From UKL13-3 sp040387195 (lineage in GTDB: Bacteria > Bacteroidota > Bacteroidia > UKL13-3), in assembly GCA_040387195.1 (NCBI GenBank), contig JAZKEF010000017.1, positions 62,001 through 126,000 on the forward strand: DNA of 64,000 nucleotides, written 5' to 3'. Position numbers and translations under genes: made by a program. The notes beneath the pieces are model-generated. The model was not told the origin of the DNA, did not search any database, and saw nothing but the letters and a program-made list of their open reading frames with translations. Numbering within the stretch: the stretch's first letter is position 1; each line of letters begins with the position of its first letter. Positions 16,031 through 24,651 of the stretch are shown piece by piece.

Positions 16031-18691
16031 TTATACTTCCAGTTTCAGGTTTTTATCCAATACCTCACCATACGCTGCATTGGTCTTCTCGTTAATATTA
16101 ATCTTACCTGCGTTGCGGAAGATGAAATAATATTTGCCAAAGCCAGGCACCGCATCGGGAGCAGCAAAAATAGGAATGAAGAAATGGTCCTTGCAGAAGC
16201 GCACCAACTCCGGACGATTTTGTTTATCAATGGTTGCCACCTCATCAATAAAGAGTGCAATCCTGTTTTCGTGATCGGCCAATGCCAACCGGTTGATGAT
16301 GTTCATCACAATCACCAAACGAATCATCTTATCGGTTCCATCACTCTCAATCTGCTGTCCCAAATCCACTTGTTTGGTACTTCCTTTTCTGCTTAAGTGT
16401 AAGGTGATATCGAACAAATCATCGAACTCGATTTTTTGTCCGCTTTCCAAATAATGATCCAGCACTTTTAAGTTTTCACTGTTATCAAATTCAAACATCA
16501 GCTGTCCGCTGATTTGTTGGATTTGCGAAATCTTGCGCACCTCATCTACCAGTCGCTTGTTATCAATCAATTCAATGGTGAGTGATTCAATATCGGAAAT
16601 ACGGGTTTGTGAAAGTTTGGTGTTAAACTTATTGTAGATAAACTCCTTGAACTCCTCGTAACGCTTAAGCAATGTATAGGCAGGTGTTGCAAACTGTGCC
16701 GAGATACTTTCCAACAATGATTGTACGCTTCTTTCTTTGTCTTCAATCAATGCAACTTCTTCTTCTACATAACGGATAAAATCCATTTCATCGGCAAAGG
16801 TGCTTTGTAATTTATCACGCAGCTTTTCGAACAAATGGTCTTTGTTTGCTTTGAGCTGAATACGGTCTTGCCAGTTTAATTTGATTTTGTTGAACAACTG
16901 ATCCAACGGCTCGTTGCTTTCAAATTCCTCACCGGCCAAACCAAGCTCATCAATCTCATGTTTCATTTCAATCAGGCGGTTAATCCGTTCCTGGCGTTTT
17001 TGTTTATCATCCAGCAAATCACGCAACTCATTACTCTTACGTGCAATGGTTTTAGCAATTACCTTTTGCTCTGTTTCAAATTTCTCTTTCTGCCCCATCA
17101 ACTCATTCACTTCCGACTTCATCTTTTCTAAAGATTTAATCAATAAGGGTTTGTTTTTGATACGTGCCAGTTTTATTTTAATGGTTTCAATCTGTGCTTC
17201 AATAGCTTTAAGCTCGTTGCCCGATTTCTCCATATCCTTCACCACTTTCAACAACGCCTCCTGCTGGTTTTTGTCTTCCTTCAGTGCAGCCAGCTCGGCT
17301 TTCAACTCATCCACATTTTTAAAATCGCGGATCACAATGTTTTTAGAGATGTCAATCTTACCGTCAAACAGGTTGAGCTCCTGGGTGATTTTGTGAATTT
17401 GTTTCATCACCTGATCACCCGGCAAACTGCTAACCTGTTCGCTCAAAATAGAGTTGAGTAGTTTACGGTTTTCAACCGACCCTGAAATTTTATTGATGAG
17501 GAGGTTGCTGTAGTTTTTTACCTGCATGTCTACACGCGCAACCTGGCTGTTCAGGTTCTCAATCTTATTTTCAATTTGCTGGCTGTTCAGCTTCTGTAAC
17601 TCAGCCATCGTCATGCGGCTTTCAATTTCCTTACGCTGCTGGTCGAAGTTAGCCAACTGCTGGTTCAGGATATTCACCGGCTCGTATGAATCAATTTCCT
17701 TGATTTCTTGTTCTTTTTCGGAGAAGAACTGAGACTTGGCATTAATCTCCGCTTCTTTACCACCAATCTTACGATCCAACTCCGCCTTTTGCGGAATGAG
17801 CTCTTCGTTCATTTCTGTATTCAGACGGCCAATGGCCTTGTCCTTATCATGAAACTGTACCTGCAACTCAGGTAAGGCGTTATTATAACTCTTGTTAAAG
17901 CCATAATATAACTCACTGATGATGCGCGATTTTGCGTTATACTGGCTCACCAACTCGCGGAACTCGTCAAACTCATTCTTTACCGATCTGAGGTTGCGGA
18001 TTTCATTGTTCACGCGTTTCAAATCGTTAATATCTTTTTTGTTTTTCTGAGAGAAGTTCAATGTCTCATTTTCACGGTTATCTGCTATGATGAGGGCCTC
18101 TTTCAGGTTTTTATTAGTGATGAGCTTAGTATTGATAAGGTAACGGTAAATCCTCGAAAAGTTATTACTGATACCTTCGCTTTTTACACTGTCATCAAGC
18201 CACACAACAGCATTGTTCCGTTTTCCGCGCTGGTATACAAACTGAAACACTTCGCGTTTGTCTTTAAACATTTCAAGCGCCAGTCCCGAGGCAGCAATTT
18301 TTTCTTTTACTTCTTCAAACTTCAACAGGCGTTTGTCATCGTCAACAAAATACTCCTCTTTGTACTCGCTTTCAAAACGATAATACTCAAGGTTACTTTC
18401 ATTATCGCGCTTTACAATGATGGAGTAGTATGACTTTTTAAATACCTCAAATACAATAAAGCTTTGGTTGGCATTGGGGAAATAATGGTGAATGGTTTCT
18501 TTGTCGCCCTTGCGGTTACCGCTAAACGACATTTTTTGGCCATCAATGATAAACAGGAAGTTCAGCGCATAGATGAGGGTACTTTTACCAATATTATTGG
18601 GCCCTACGAGTTGCAGGGAGTCACAATCATCCAGCCTGAGTTCGGCTTTTCCGTAAACTTTTGAATTGAGAATAATTAATCTGGTGAGCAT
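16031..18691 (-). CDS. SMC-like ATPase, MksB/JetC type
   Basis: First gene of the operon, 886 residues. Walker A is GPNNIGKST at residues 30-38. Charged heptad-type helices run from about 210 to 650, forming a long coiled coil. Walker B and the catalytic glutamate are in IALFIDEVATID near residues 812-820. The ABC signature before it is unusual, ESDGTDKM instead of LSGGE. Termini form one ATPase head, as in SMC, MukB and MksB. At 886 residues it is shorter than MukB (about 1480) or JetC (about 1100) and near the low end for MksB. No Toprim nuclease (MksG/JetD) gene lies beside it. Confidence 0.8.
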   Translation of the reverse strand: MLTRLIILNSKVYGKAELRLDDCDSLQLVGPNNIGKSTLIYALNFLFIIDGQKMSFSGNRKGDKETIHHYFPNANQSFIVFEVFKKSYYSIIVKRDNESNLEYYRFESEYKEEYFVDDDKRLLKFEEVKEKIAASGLALEMFKDKREVFQFVYQRGKRNNAVVWLDDSVKSEGISNNFSRIYRYLINTKLITNKNLKEALIIADNRENETLNFSQKNKKDINDLKRVNNEIRNLRSVKNEFDEFRELVSQYNAKSRIISELYYGFNKSYNNALPELQVQFHDKDKAIGRLNTEMNEELIPQKAELDRKIGGKEAEINAKSQFFSEKEQEIKEIDSYEPVNILNQQLANFDQQRKEIESRMTMAELQKLNSQQIENKIENLNSQVARVDMQVKNYSNLLINKISGSVENRKLLNSILSEQVSSLPGDQVMKQIHKITQELNLFDGKIDISKNIVIRDFKNVDELKAELAALKEDKNQQEALLKVVKDMEKSGNELKAIEAQIETIKIKLARIKNKPLLIKSLEKMKSEVNELMGQKEKFETEQKVIAKTIARKSNELRDLLDDKQKRQERINRLIEMKHEIDELGLAGEEFESNEPLDQLFNKIKLNWQDRIQLKANKDHLFEKLRDKLQSTFADEMDFIRYVEEEVALIEDKERSVQSLLESISAQFATPAYTLLKRYEEFKEFIYNKFNTKLSQTRISDIESLTIELIDNKRLVDEVRKISQIQQISGQLMFEFDNSENLKVLDHYLESGQKIEFDDLFDITLHLSRKGSTKQVDLGQQIESDGTDKMIRLVIVMNIINRLALADHENRIALFIDEVATIDKQNRPELVRFCKDHFFIPIFAAPDAVPGFGKYYFIFRNAGKININEKTNAAYGEVLDKNLKLEV

Positions 18692-18900
18692 GTAGTATTG
18701 CTTAATTAAAGGAGCAAATTAGGTATCCCGTTTCAGCAGTTATCTACCTTTTTTGCACAAGATGTCGGCAGTCGGCAGTCCGCGGTCCGCAGTTTTCGGT
18801 TTGCTGTTTGGGGTTCAGCTTACTAGCGTTCAAAAATCCGAATCTTAAAGCACGAAATTCGAAAGGATATGCAATAGGGTATTAGAAGATTAAGGAGCGA

Positions 18901-18944
18901 TGTCATGCTGTCCCGCTGCGGGCGGGAGAAGCATAGCCTCCGGA
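18901..18944 (-). repeat. 44-bp dispersed palindromic repeat, copy 2
   Basis: Reverse complement of the element at 3449-3492. Both share CTCCCGCC-GCAGCGGGA-CAGCATGACA apart from small changes and one base insertion. Confidence 0.7.
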
Positions 18945-19219
18945 ATTCAAAAAAGAAAGATTTGTGCTCTATTGAGAATCATTTAACTGCAGCGTTCACA
19001 GCATATTGGCGCGCTGGTTGCACCACAGAAAAGAATTGAAAGTAATTTTCCACCCCCTCAAGGTGGGCATTAGTTTAAAAGCAAACTACTCTAAAATAGT
19101 AAAACTAAGGACTGCCCCGCAGAATAATATTCCTAACAATCGAAAACGGCAAACTTCGCCATGTGAGCTCCACGGTAAAATTAAGTATCTAAAAACAAAC
19201 GCGTTACGAAAAAATAAAT

Positions 19220-19268
19220 ATACCTTACACCAATGCATAAGAAAACTATGTATTATTGCGTTAGGTAT
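19220..19268. promoter_or_regulatory. imperfect inverted repeat upstream of padR-like gene
   Basis: Left arm starts ATACCTTAC and ends GCATA; right arm starts TATGTATT and ends GTTAGGTAT. The arms are largely complementary and the right one ends 16 bp before the PadR start. Likely operator for autoregulation; the TATTATTG inside the right arm could be the -7 element. Confidence 0.45.
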
Positions 19269-19284
19269 TTAACCAAACTGAATT

Positions 19285-19626
19285 ATGATCTATTCATCGG
19301 AACTTATTAAAGGCACACTCAAAACCATTATTCTCAAATTGCTGAGGGAGAACAAACGGATGTATGGTTATGAAATTACCCAGATGGTAAAGGATATGAC
19401 CAAGGGTAAAATTCAGTTAACGGAGGGTGCATTGTATCCATCGTTGCATGCGCTGGAGGCGGAGGGGATTATTGTTGCCGAAACGGAATATATCGGAAAG
19501 CGTGTGCGAAAGTATTATTCATTGAGTGCAGAAGGGAAGGTGCGGACTAAGGAACGCATTACCGAACTGGCCGACTTTATGGAGACAATGAAATTTTTGT
19601 TAGACATTCAACCTGCCAAAGGATAA
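19285..19626 (+). CDS. PadR family transcriptional regulator
   Basis: Winged-helix regulator of 113 residues. Family pattern is complete: ELIKGTLKTIILKLLRENKRMYGYEITQ, then KIQLTEGALYPSLHALEAEGII with the EG-x-LYPxLHxLE recognition helix, then RVRKYYSLSAEGK. Short C-terminal helix for dimerisation (PadR-s2 type). Its stop codon directly touches the start of the next gene (TAA then ATG), so both are made from one mRNA, and the partner is likely the regulated function. Confidence 0.94.
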   Translation: MIYSSELIKGTLKTIILKLLRENKRMYGYEITQMVKDMTKGKIQLTEGALYPSLHALEAEGIIVAETEYIGKRVRKYYSLSAEGKVRTKERITELADFMETMKFLLDIQPAKG

Positions 19627-20763
19627 ATGTATACGTTAAGTGACCAACAGATTGATTTTATTCTCGATGACATTAGACGTAATGGCATTGAGCTGGAGGA
19701 CCTGCAGTATAACCTCCTGGATCATGTGTGTTGCATCATCGAACGCGAGCTCGAAGCAAACGGAGACTTCGAGCACTTCTACCGGCAAACCATTCGCACG
19801 TTTTATAATCAGCGGTTGGTTGAACTGGAAGAGGAAACACAATCTCTGCTCACGTTTAAACATTATTACACTATGAAAAAGTTAATGATAGTCAGCGGTA
19901 TTTTTTCTGCTGTTGTTTTTAGTTTCGGTATTCTTTTTAAGTTTAACCACTGGCCGGGGGCCAGTGCGCTTATTGCCGGAGCCATATTCTCTTTAAGTTT
20001 TGTCTTTTTGCCTTTGTACTTTACGCTTAAAATTCAGGAGAAACAGGAAACCAAGGATAAAGTGCTTGCCGGTTTAACATCGCTTGTTTGTATTGGTATG
20101 AGTCTTTCTGTTTTATTTAAAGTGATGCATTGGCCGGGAGCAAATGCGCTTGGTCTGGGATCGTTAGGGGTAATGGCGTTGCTGTTTTTGCCCGTGTATT
20201 TCATCACCGGTATCCGGAATCCCGATACAAAGATGAATACGATTCTTTCATCGGTACTCATTATTGGTGGATGTGGTTTATTCCTCACATTGGTGAGTTC
20301 ACCTAGGGCAACACAATACAAGAACGAGGTGATAACATCCGGTTTGATGCGCAGCGAAATGATTTTACAAGGAGAATCGCGCATATTGAATCATATACAA
20401 AAGCATAGGTTGGCCGATGAAATCATCTCCTTATGTGAAACAATGAAATCGGAAATTGTATTGGAGGAAACAGGAAGCCCGGCATTGGCAGGCGATAATG
20501 CATGCAAGGCCGGATCCATCAATGATGGGTTGGCAGAAAAATATTTTGCAGGCGAACATTCATTACAACCCAAACTTGACGTGCTCATTCAAAAAATAAA
20601 AGAGTACAATCAGCAATTGGGTGATCAAAACCGGCAACCCGTTCCGGAAGAAATAATGATACTGAACAGGAATGCAACAACTGTTCCCGGTTACCTCCAT
20701 AGTTTAATTCAAACCGAAATGTTTGTGTTGCAAAACGAAAGAGACTTGCTCGCAACGCAATAG
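19627..20763 (+). CDS. GldL-like multi-pass membrane protein
   Basis: A 378-residue protein starting at the base after the PadR stop. The N-terminal 80 residues are soluble. Then about six transmembrane helices follow as repeats of FKFNHWPGASAL and FKVMHWPGANAL; this F-K-x-x-H-W-PGA motif is also found in the gliding/T9SS motor protein GldL. The C-terminal 130 residues are soluble and helical. True GldL has two helices and sits in a gldKLMN operon, so this is a paralogous family whose role is unknown, possibly a membrane sensor for the PadR regulator (inference). Confidence 0.82.
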   Translation: MYTLSDQQIDFILDDIRRNGIELEDLQYNLLDHVCCIIERELEANGDFEHFYRQTIRTFYNQRLVELEEETQSLLTFKHYYTMKKLMIVSGIFSAVVFSFGILFKFNHWPGASALIAGAIFSLSFVFLPLYFTLKIQEKQETKDKVLAGLTSLVCIGMSLSVLFKVMHWPGANALGLGSLGVMALLFLPVYFITGIRNPDTKMNTILSSVLIIGGCGLFLTLVSSPRATQYKNEVITSGLMRSEMILQGESRILNHIQKHRLADEIISLCETMKSEIVLEETGSPALAGDNACKAGSINDGLAEKYFAGEHSLQPKLDVLIQKIKEYNQQLGDQNRQPVPEEIMILNRNATTVPGYLHSLIQTEMFVLQNERDLLATQ

Positions 20764-20819
20764 GTTTCAAAAATATTAGCAATGGTTCTTAATTGTTGTT
20801 AATTGGTTTCGCAACCCCA

Positions 20820-20853
20820 AGACCCGACTTCAGTATTGAAGTTCGGGTTTTGT
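20820..20853 (+). terminator. hairpin terminator after the GldL-like gene
   Basis: GACCCGACTTCA and TGAAGTTCGGGT form a hairpin with a one-base bulge followed by TTTTG. Located 57 bp past the gene stop. Confidence 0.6.
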
Positions 20854-20947
20854 TGAGTAAAGTGACAATTTTGAATCTCTATCAGTACCGTAACTTCAAA
20901 TTTACCCCAATGATGTTTGGCAGTTCTAATTACCTTACCTTCGCCCC

Positions 20948-21589
20948 ATGTGTGAACGCTTCAAACAGGAATTAATTCCCAATCCAACCCTTTCATTTAT
21001 CAGACCCAAAGCCACGGAAAACCTTACGCCCAAGCGTATTGTGAATGTTAGGGGAAATGCCAACATTATGCACGGTGCAAAAGGTGAATTGGTGGAAATG
21101 CCGTTCGGATTCAATAAAAAAACCAATACAGGTGAACGTTTTATGTACAATGCCCGTGCAGAGGGTGCGTTCAATAAAGATAATAAAGCAGATTACTCAG
21201 GTGAGATCGGTATTCACCAAAATGGTTGGGCTATGGAAGGTTTCTACAGCCATCGTGCTGTTGTTCCTGTTACTGCATTTGTAGAAGGTTCTGCCAAAAA
21301 AAGGTTAAAAAAACCTTATGATGTTTCCCTGAAAGATGTTCAGCAGTTTTATTTGGCAGCTATTGTAGATACGGATGTTGTTACGGGCAAATCCTGTTTT
21401 TGCATTATTACCTGCTGGCCAAACGAGTTGATGGTAAACGAAGTCGGTTACCAGCGCATGCCGGTTATTTTGCAAGAAGCAGATTTAAAAGAATGGCTCA
21501 ACCCCGATGCTGATATTGAAGCCTTGTTACCCATGATGAAACCCTATCCTTCTGAGTTGATGGAAGTGGTGGAAACTGAACCCAAATAA
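20948..21589 (+). CDS. SRAP/YedK (HMCES) family protein with altered active site
   Basis: Members protect abasic sites in single-stranded DNA by forming a thiazolidine crosslink through Cys2. This 213-residue protein keeps Cys2 (MCERF), the asparagine motif YNARAE and a glutamate in AFVEG. The catalytic histidine of the H-x-RMP motif is replaced by tyrosine (GYQRMPVIL). It also has MPFGF where relatives have a WGL-type strand. So crosslinking may remain while release is impaired, or the family branch works differently. Possible -7 element TACCTTCG ends 4 bp before the ATG, implying a leaderless mRNA. Confidence 0.88.
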   Translation: MCERFKQELIPNPTLSFIRPKATENLTPKRIVNVRGNANIMHGAKGELVEMPFGFNKKTNTGERFMYNARAEGAFNKDNKADYSGEIGIHQNGWAMEGFYSHRAVVPVTAFVEGSAKKRLKKPYDVSLKDVQQFYLAAIVDTDVVTGKSCFCIITCWPNELMVNEVGYQRMPVILQEADLKEWLNPDADIEALLPMMKPYPSELMEVVETEPK

Positions 21590-21605
21590 GCAGAAAGTTC
21601 GAACA

Positions 21606-21806
21606 CTAGAGTTTTCCCAGCCAGGTAGCAAACAGGTATACCCCGCCAATAAGGGCCAAAGCAACAAGTATGGAATAAGGATTCGCAAAGTTCACTGTCC
21701 ATCCCATATTCGGATTTCGTTTGGGTGGAAAGATCCTTTTGTCATTTTTATTGTAATAAAAGATTCCCCATTTGTAATGAGTAGGGGAATGTTTTTCGTT
21801 GGTCAT
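21606..21806 (-). CDS. small membrane protein, DUF5808-like
   Basis: 66 residues. The soluble N-terminus HYKWGIFYYNKNDKRIFPPK and GWTVNFANPYS matches the DUF5808 pattern (GxFYYNxxDxRxFxPKR...GWTxNFA). One C-terminal transmembrane helix (ILVALALIGGVYLFATWLG). Convergent with the SRAP gene (16 bp apart). Function unknown. Confidence 0.8.
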   Translation of the reverse strand: MTNEKHSPTHYKWGIFYYNKNDKRIFPPKRNPNMGWTVNFANPYSILVALALIGGVYLFATWLGKL

Positions 21807-21872
21807 GGGTTATGTATTAAAATGTGAAAGTACAATTATATTTTCTTAGTCAAGAATAGAAAAGGATAGATG

Positions 21873-21893
21873 CTTACGAATCGCATTCGTAAG
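21873..21893. promoter_or_regulatory. palindrome between the DUF5808-like and T9SS cargo genes
   Basis: CTTACGAAT-CGC-ATTCGTAAG is a perfect inverted repeat with 9-bp arms between two divergent genes. The TACGTTTG at 21913-21920 downstream is an exact TAnnTTTG match for the rightward gene. Confidence 0.45.
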
Positions 21894-21957
21894 GTTAGTA
21901 TGTATGGTAATATACGTTTGATATTGTTTATTTGCAGCTTAATTAATAACAAACCTT

Positions 21958-23038
21958 ATGAAAAAACTAATTACCTTTATTGGTTCGGTTGGATTGCTAT
22001 CCCAACTCAGTTACGCTCAAATTACGCTTACGTCAGCTATTGGTTACACTGTTGGAAGTTCTTATTCCATTCAACCTTGTACCACATCTGGAACATTAAT
22101 AAATACCATATCTGCAAGTGTTTTTCTGTGNNNNNNNNNNAACATTGCCATCAGCTGCCGGTGCGAATGTGTCGGTTGATTACAGTGCATTTACAGCAAA
22201 TGGTGCATTGCAAACCCAATCTTTCGTATCTCCGGCCGGAACTACTTTTGCATCAACATTCCCGACAGCTACCATTGCATCCCCGGTAACGTCAACACAA
22301 GGAAATCTCGGTTACTCTTATTATGTAGGCTCCGCTTCTAAAGTCGAAATGATTGGAATTGGCACCAACTCATATGTGATGACATTTTCGAACCCGAGCA
22401 CTGTATTGAGTTTCCCAATGTCGTTTAACGATTTTGTTTTGGATACCTTTAAAGCAGAGTATACAGTTAACGGGATTCTTGTGAAAAGAAACGGAACCCT
22501 TGCAACTACTGCTGATGCCCACGGAACAATTAAAACGCCTGCTGGAACGACAGCTTACCTCCGATTGAAGATGAGTCAAATAATTGTGGATTCACTTTTT
22601 ATGTCAGGAACATTTATGCAAACCTCAGTATCCAGTACACTCACCTATAATTATATGTATAATGGAAGCAGTGCACCAATTTTCTCTTACAGTGAAGTTA
22701 CTACACCTCAGGGTTCAAACATTAGTGCTTATTATAACACAACCATTACCACCGGTGTATCGGAAACTAAGGGAAGTAATTTGTTAGGAGTATCGGTTTA
22801 CCCGAACCCTGCAAAAAACACAGTAGTATTAACGGCCGATTTAGCAACTCAGGAAATGGTTACCATCAAAGTTATTGATATCACCGGAAAAGAAGCTCTC
22901 TATTCGGTGAAACAGTTGATGCAACAAGGGAACAATGAATTCCCTGTGGATGTTACAGCACTGGCATCGGGCTTGTATTCAATTGTTCTGCAATCAGAAT
23001 CAATTGGAACAAAAGCGGTTAAATTTACTGTTGAATAA
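21958..23038 (+). CDS. T9SS-secreted protein with type A sorting domain, interrupted by an assembly gap
   Basis: Signal peptide MKKLITFIGSVGLLSQLSYAQ. The mature part is Ser/Thr/Ala-rich and beta-strand-like without a known domain. The C-terminal about 85 residues are a T9SS sorting domain: LGVSVYPNPAKNTVVL, IKVIDITGKE, ALASGLYSIVLQ and terminal KAVKFTVE. Ten N at 22131-22140 shift the frame; the downstream part continues in another frame, so the real gap is not ten bases. Likely exported and attached to the cell surface or released. Confidence 0.85.
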
Positions 23039-23060
23039 CTGCAAATAAATTGTACAGACA

Positions 23061-23097
23061 AAGGCTGCATCGGACCATCGATGCAGCCTTTTTTTTA
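23061..23097 (+). terminator. intrinsic terminator after the T9SS cargo gene
   Basis: Perfect 12-bp arms AAGGCTGCATCG and CGATGCAGCCTT followed by a T-run, 22 bp past the stop codon. Confidence 0.9.
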
Positions 23098-23135
23098 TGG
23101 TTATATTTCAGATATGCGGCATCAAAAAAAGGAGT

Positions 23136-23143
23136 TACTTTTG
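23136..23143 (+). promoter_or_regulatory. -7 element predicting a leaderless mRNA
   Basis: TACTTTTG is an exact TAnnTTTG match and ends only 4 bp before the ATG at 23148, so transcription would start at or next to the start codon. Confidence 0.55.
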
Positions 23144-23147
23144 CACC

Positions 23148-23453
23148 ATGAGATTTGAGAAACATATATTTATCTGTGCCAACCAAAAGGCAGAAGGAAA
23201 GGCTTGTTGCGGAGTAGAAAACGGAATGGCACTGGTTGAAAAATTCAGGGAAGTACTGGCCGAAAAAGGGTTGAAGGGAAAAGTAAGGGCACAACGCTCG
23301 GGTTGCCTGGATGCCTGTACCAAGGGACCGGCACTGGTAATATATCCTGATGGAACGTATTACGGAGCAGTAACGCCTGATGATGTGGAGCGTATTGTAA
23401 ACGAACATATCATTGGAAATACAATTGTGAAGGAGCTTGAGTTACAATACTAG
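23148..23453 (+). CDS. thioredoxin-like [2Fe-2S] ferredoxin
   Basis: 101 residues from the ATG at 23148 (MRFEKHIFIC); 17 more codons are open upstream but contain the promoter. The ligand pattern of thioredoxin-like 2Fe-2S proteins is present: C in FICANQ, C in KACCG, then SGCLDACTKGP with the last two ligands. It ends with YGAVTPDDVERIVNEHI, typical of the family. Soluble electron carrier; partner unknown. Confidence 0.88.
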   Translation: MRFEKHIFICANQKAEGKACCGVENGMALVEKFREVLAEKGLKGKVRAQRSGCLDACTKGPALVIYPDGTYYGAVTPDDVERIVNEHIIGNTIVKELELQY

Positions 23454-23704
23454 CCGGTTGTGATTTGAGATTTACGAATTGAGAAGTTGGAGGGTAGAGG
23501 ATGGAAGTTGGACGTTGGACGTTGGAGGGGCAACCCTGAAGGGGCGAATGGTTTTAATAGATAAATTTCAACTATGTACCTGTAACATAGAGATAATGAC
23601 CGTTGATTCTTGTCGTCAGCCGCTTTGTAACTATTCAGTCAGATTCATATAAGGTGATACCAAAAGAGTAAGGCCCGAGTTATCTCAGTATAATTCAATC
23701 AGCC
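23454..23704. other. intergenic region with GTTGGA-type short tandem repeats
   Basis: GTTGGA/GTTGGAC units repeat at 23485-23528. No gene or strong hairpin seen in the remaining sequence. Confidence 0.5.
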
Positions 23705-24508
23705 ATGAACCTTTTTTCATTCTCCAAAAATGATCTTGATGAGGTTGTTTTTGAACACCGCAACAAACAATACGGTGCTTATGCCTTGCGCAAATCGTAT
23801 GACGGACATCTTCTCAAAGCAACCGCCTCCTCTTTTGGTTTGCTTCTTCTGTTTGGATCAACTTTTTACCTGGCATCACTTTTCAGTAAACAGGTTGAAC
23901 CGTTGGTTGAATCATTTGGTAAGGAACTATCCTTCGACAATAACCTGAGCAAAAAAATTGAAATCGTACCTGATGAACAATTGCTCACCAAGCTAGCTGT
24001 AAAAAATACCGATAACGGCCATTATCGTATCATGAAGGACCCTTTGGTTAATCAACGGCTCACTACACCTACAAATCCAACACTACCATTGAACCCTGTA
24101 GGCACCGATCCTCAACCCGTACCCGGAATTGAGCCGGGAATCATTGGAGGAACAGGGACTCTTCCCGCTGCACCGATCATCGAAGTTAAAACACCTGTTG
24201 CAACATTTGCCACCGAAATGCCTTCATTTGAAGGTGGTGCCGAAGCCATGGCTAACTTTATCAGGCATACACTGGTGTATCCGCCCGATGCCATGGAATA
24301 TGGTAAGGAAGGCAAGGTGCTGGTTTCATTTGTGGTGCAAACCGATGGAAGCATCACGGATATTGAAGTGATAAAAGGATTTGGATTCGGAAGTGAAGAA
24401 GCTGCACAGAAAGTAATTGAGCGCATGCCTAAATGGATTCCCGGTAAACAGAATGGCAGGTTATTACCCGTAAAGTTAATACTGCCGCTGCACTTTCAGT
24501 CGCATTAA
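23705..24508 (+). CDS. TonB-like energy transducer
   Basis: 267 residues. The N-terminus DLDEVVFEHRNKQYGAYALRKSYD is the cytoplasmic tag of Bacteroidota TonB proteins, followed by a single membrane anchor (about residues 43-60). A Pro-rich linker (about 120-165) crosses the periplasm. The C-terminal TonB domain is FEGGAEAMANFIRHTLVYPPDAMEYGKEGKVLVSFVV...DGSITDIEVIKGFG, ending in P-K-W-I-P-G-K-Q-N-G and VKLILPLHF. It carries proton-motive energy to outer-membrane SusC/TonB-dependent receptors. No exbB or exbD is adjacent. Confidence 0.93.
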   Translation: MNLFSFSKNDLDEVVFEHRNKQYGAYALRKSYDGHLLKATASSFGLLLLFGSTFYLASLFSKQVEPLVESFGKELSFDNNLSKKIEIVPDEQLLTKLAVKNTDNGHYRIMKDPLVNQRLTTPTNPTLPLNPVGTDPQPVPGIEPGIIGGTGTLPAAPIIEVKTPVATFATEMPSFEGGAEAMANFIRHTLVYPPDAMEYGKEGKVLVSFVVQTDGSITDIEVIKGFGFGSEEAAQKVIERMPKWIPGKQNGRLLPVKLILPLHFQSH

Positions 24509-24651
24509 GTGTGTGGTGTAAAACAGTTAATATGTTATCCGTTAAGTGTGTTAGAAGAGAAATCAGCTAATAGTATCTGCATGATTTCCATAGTAACAAA
24601 CCAACATAATTATCAGACTGCATATAACTCAACAAATATGTATTTTGCGGC

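Larger units (their letters stand above)
18692..19284. other. 593-bp intergenic region, no gene seen
   Basis: Between divergent mksB-like and padR-like genes. Contains GGCAGTC/GTCCGC short tandem repeats (18766-18800), the second 44-bp palindromic repeat (18901-18944), and an inverted repeat near padR (19220-19268). An 88-codon open frame at 19006-19272 overlaps that repeat and has no recognisable domain. Confidence 0.6.

Noticed and set aside
14292..18691. Lamassu-type defence system (SMC-like LmuB with nuclease LmuA)
   Set aside because: The SMC protein has kleisin and winged-helix partners instead of a Cap4-like nuclease; no effector gene is adjacent.
19006..19272. 88-codon open frame upstream of the PadR gene
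   Set aside because: Overlaps the likely PadR operator and promoter, has no domain and biased low-complexity composition.
19627..20763. Genuine GldL of the T9SS motor
   Set aside because: Too many transmembrane segments and no gldK, gldM or gldN next to it.
23485..23528. CRISPR-like repeats
   Set aside because: Units of 6-7 bp without spacers; simple tandem repeats only. No CRISPR array or cas gene seen in the window.
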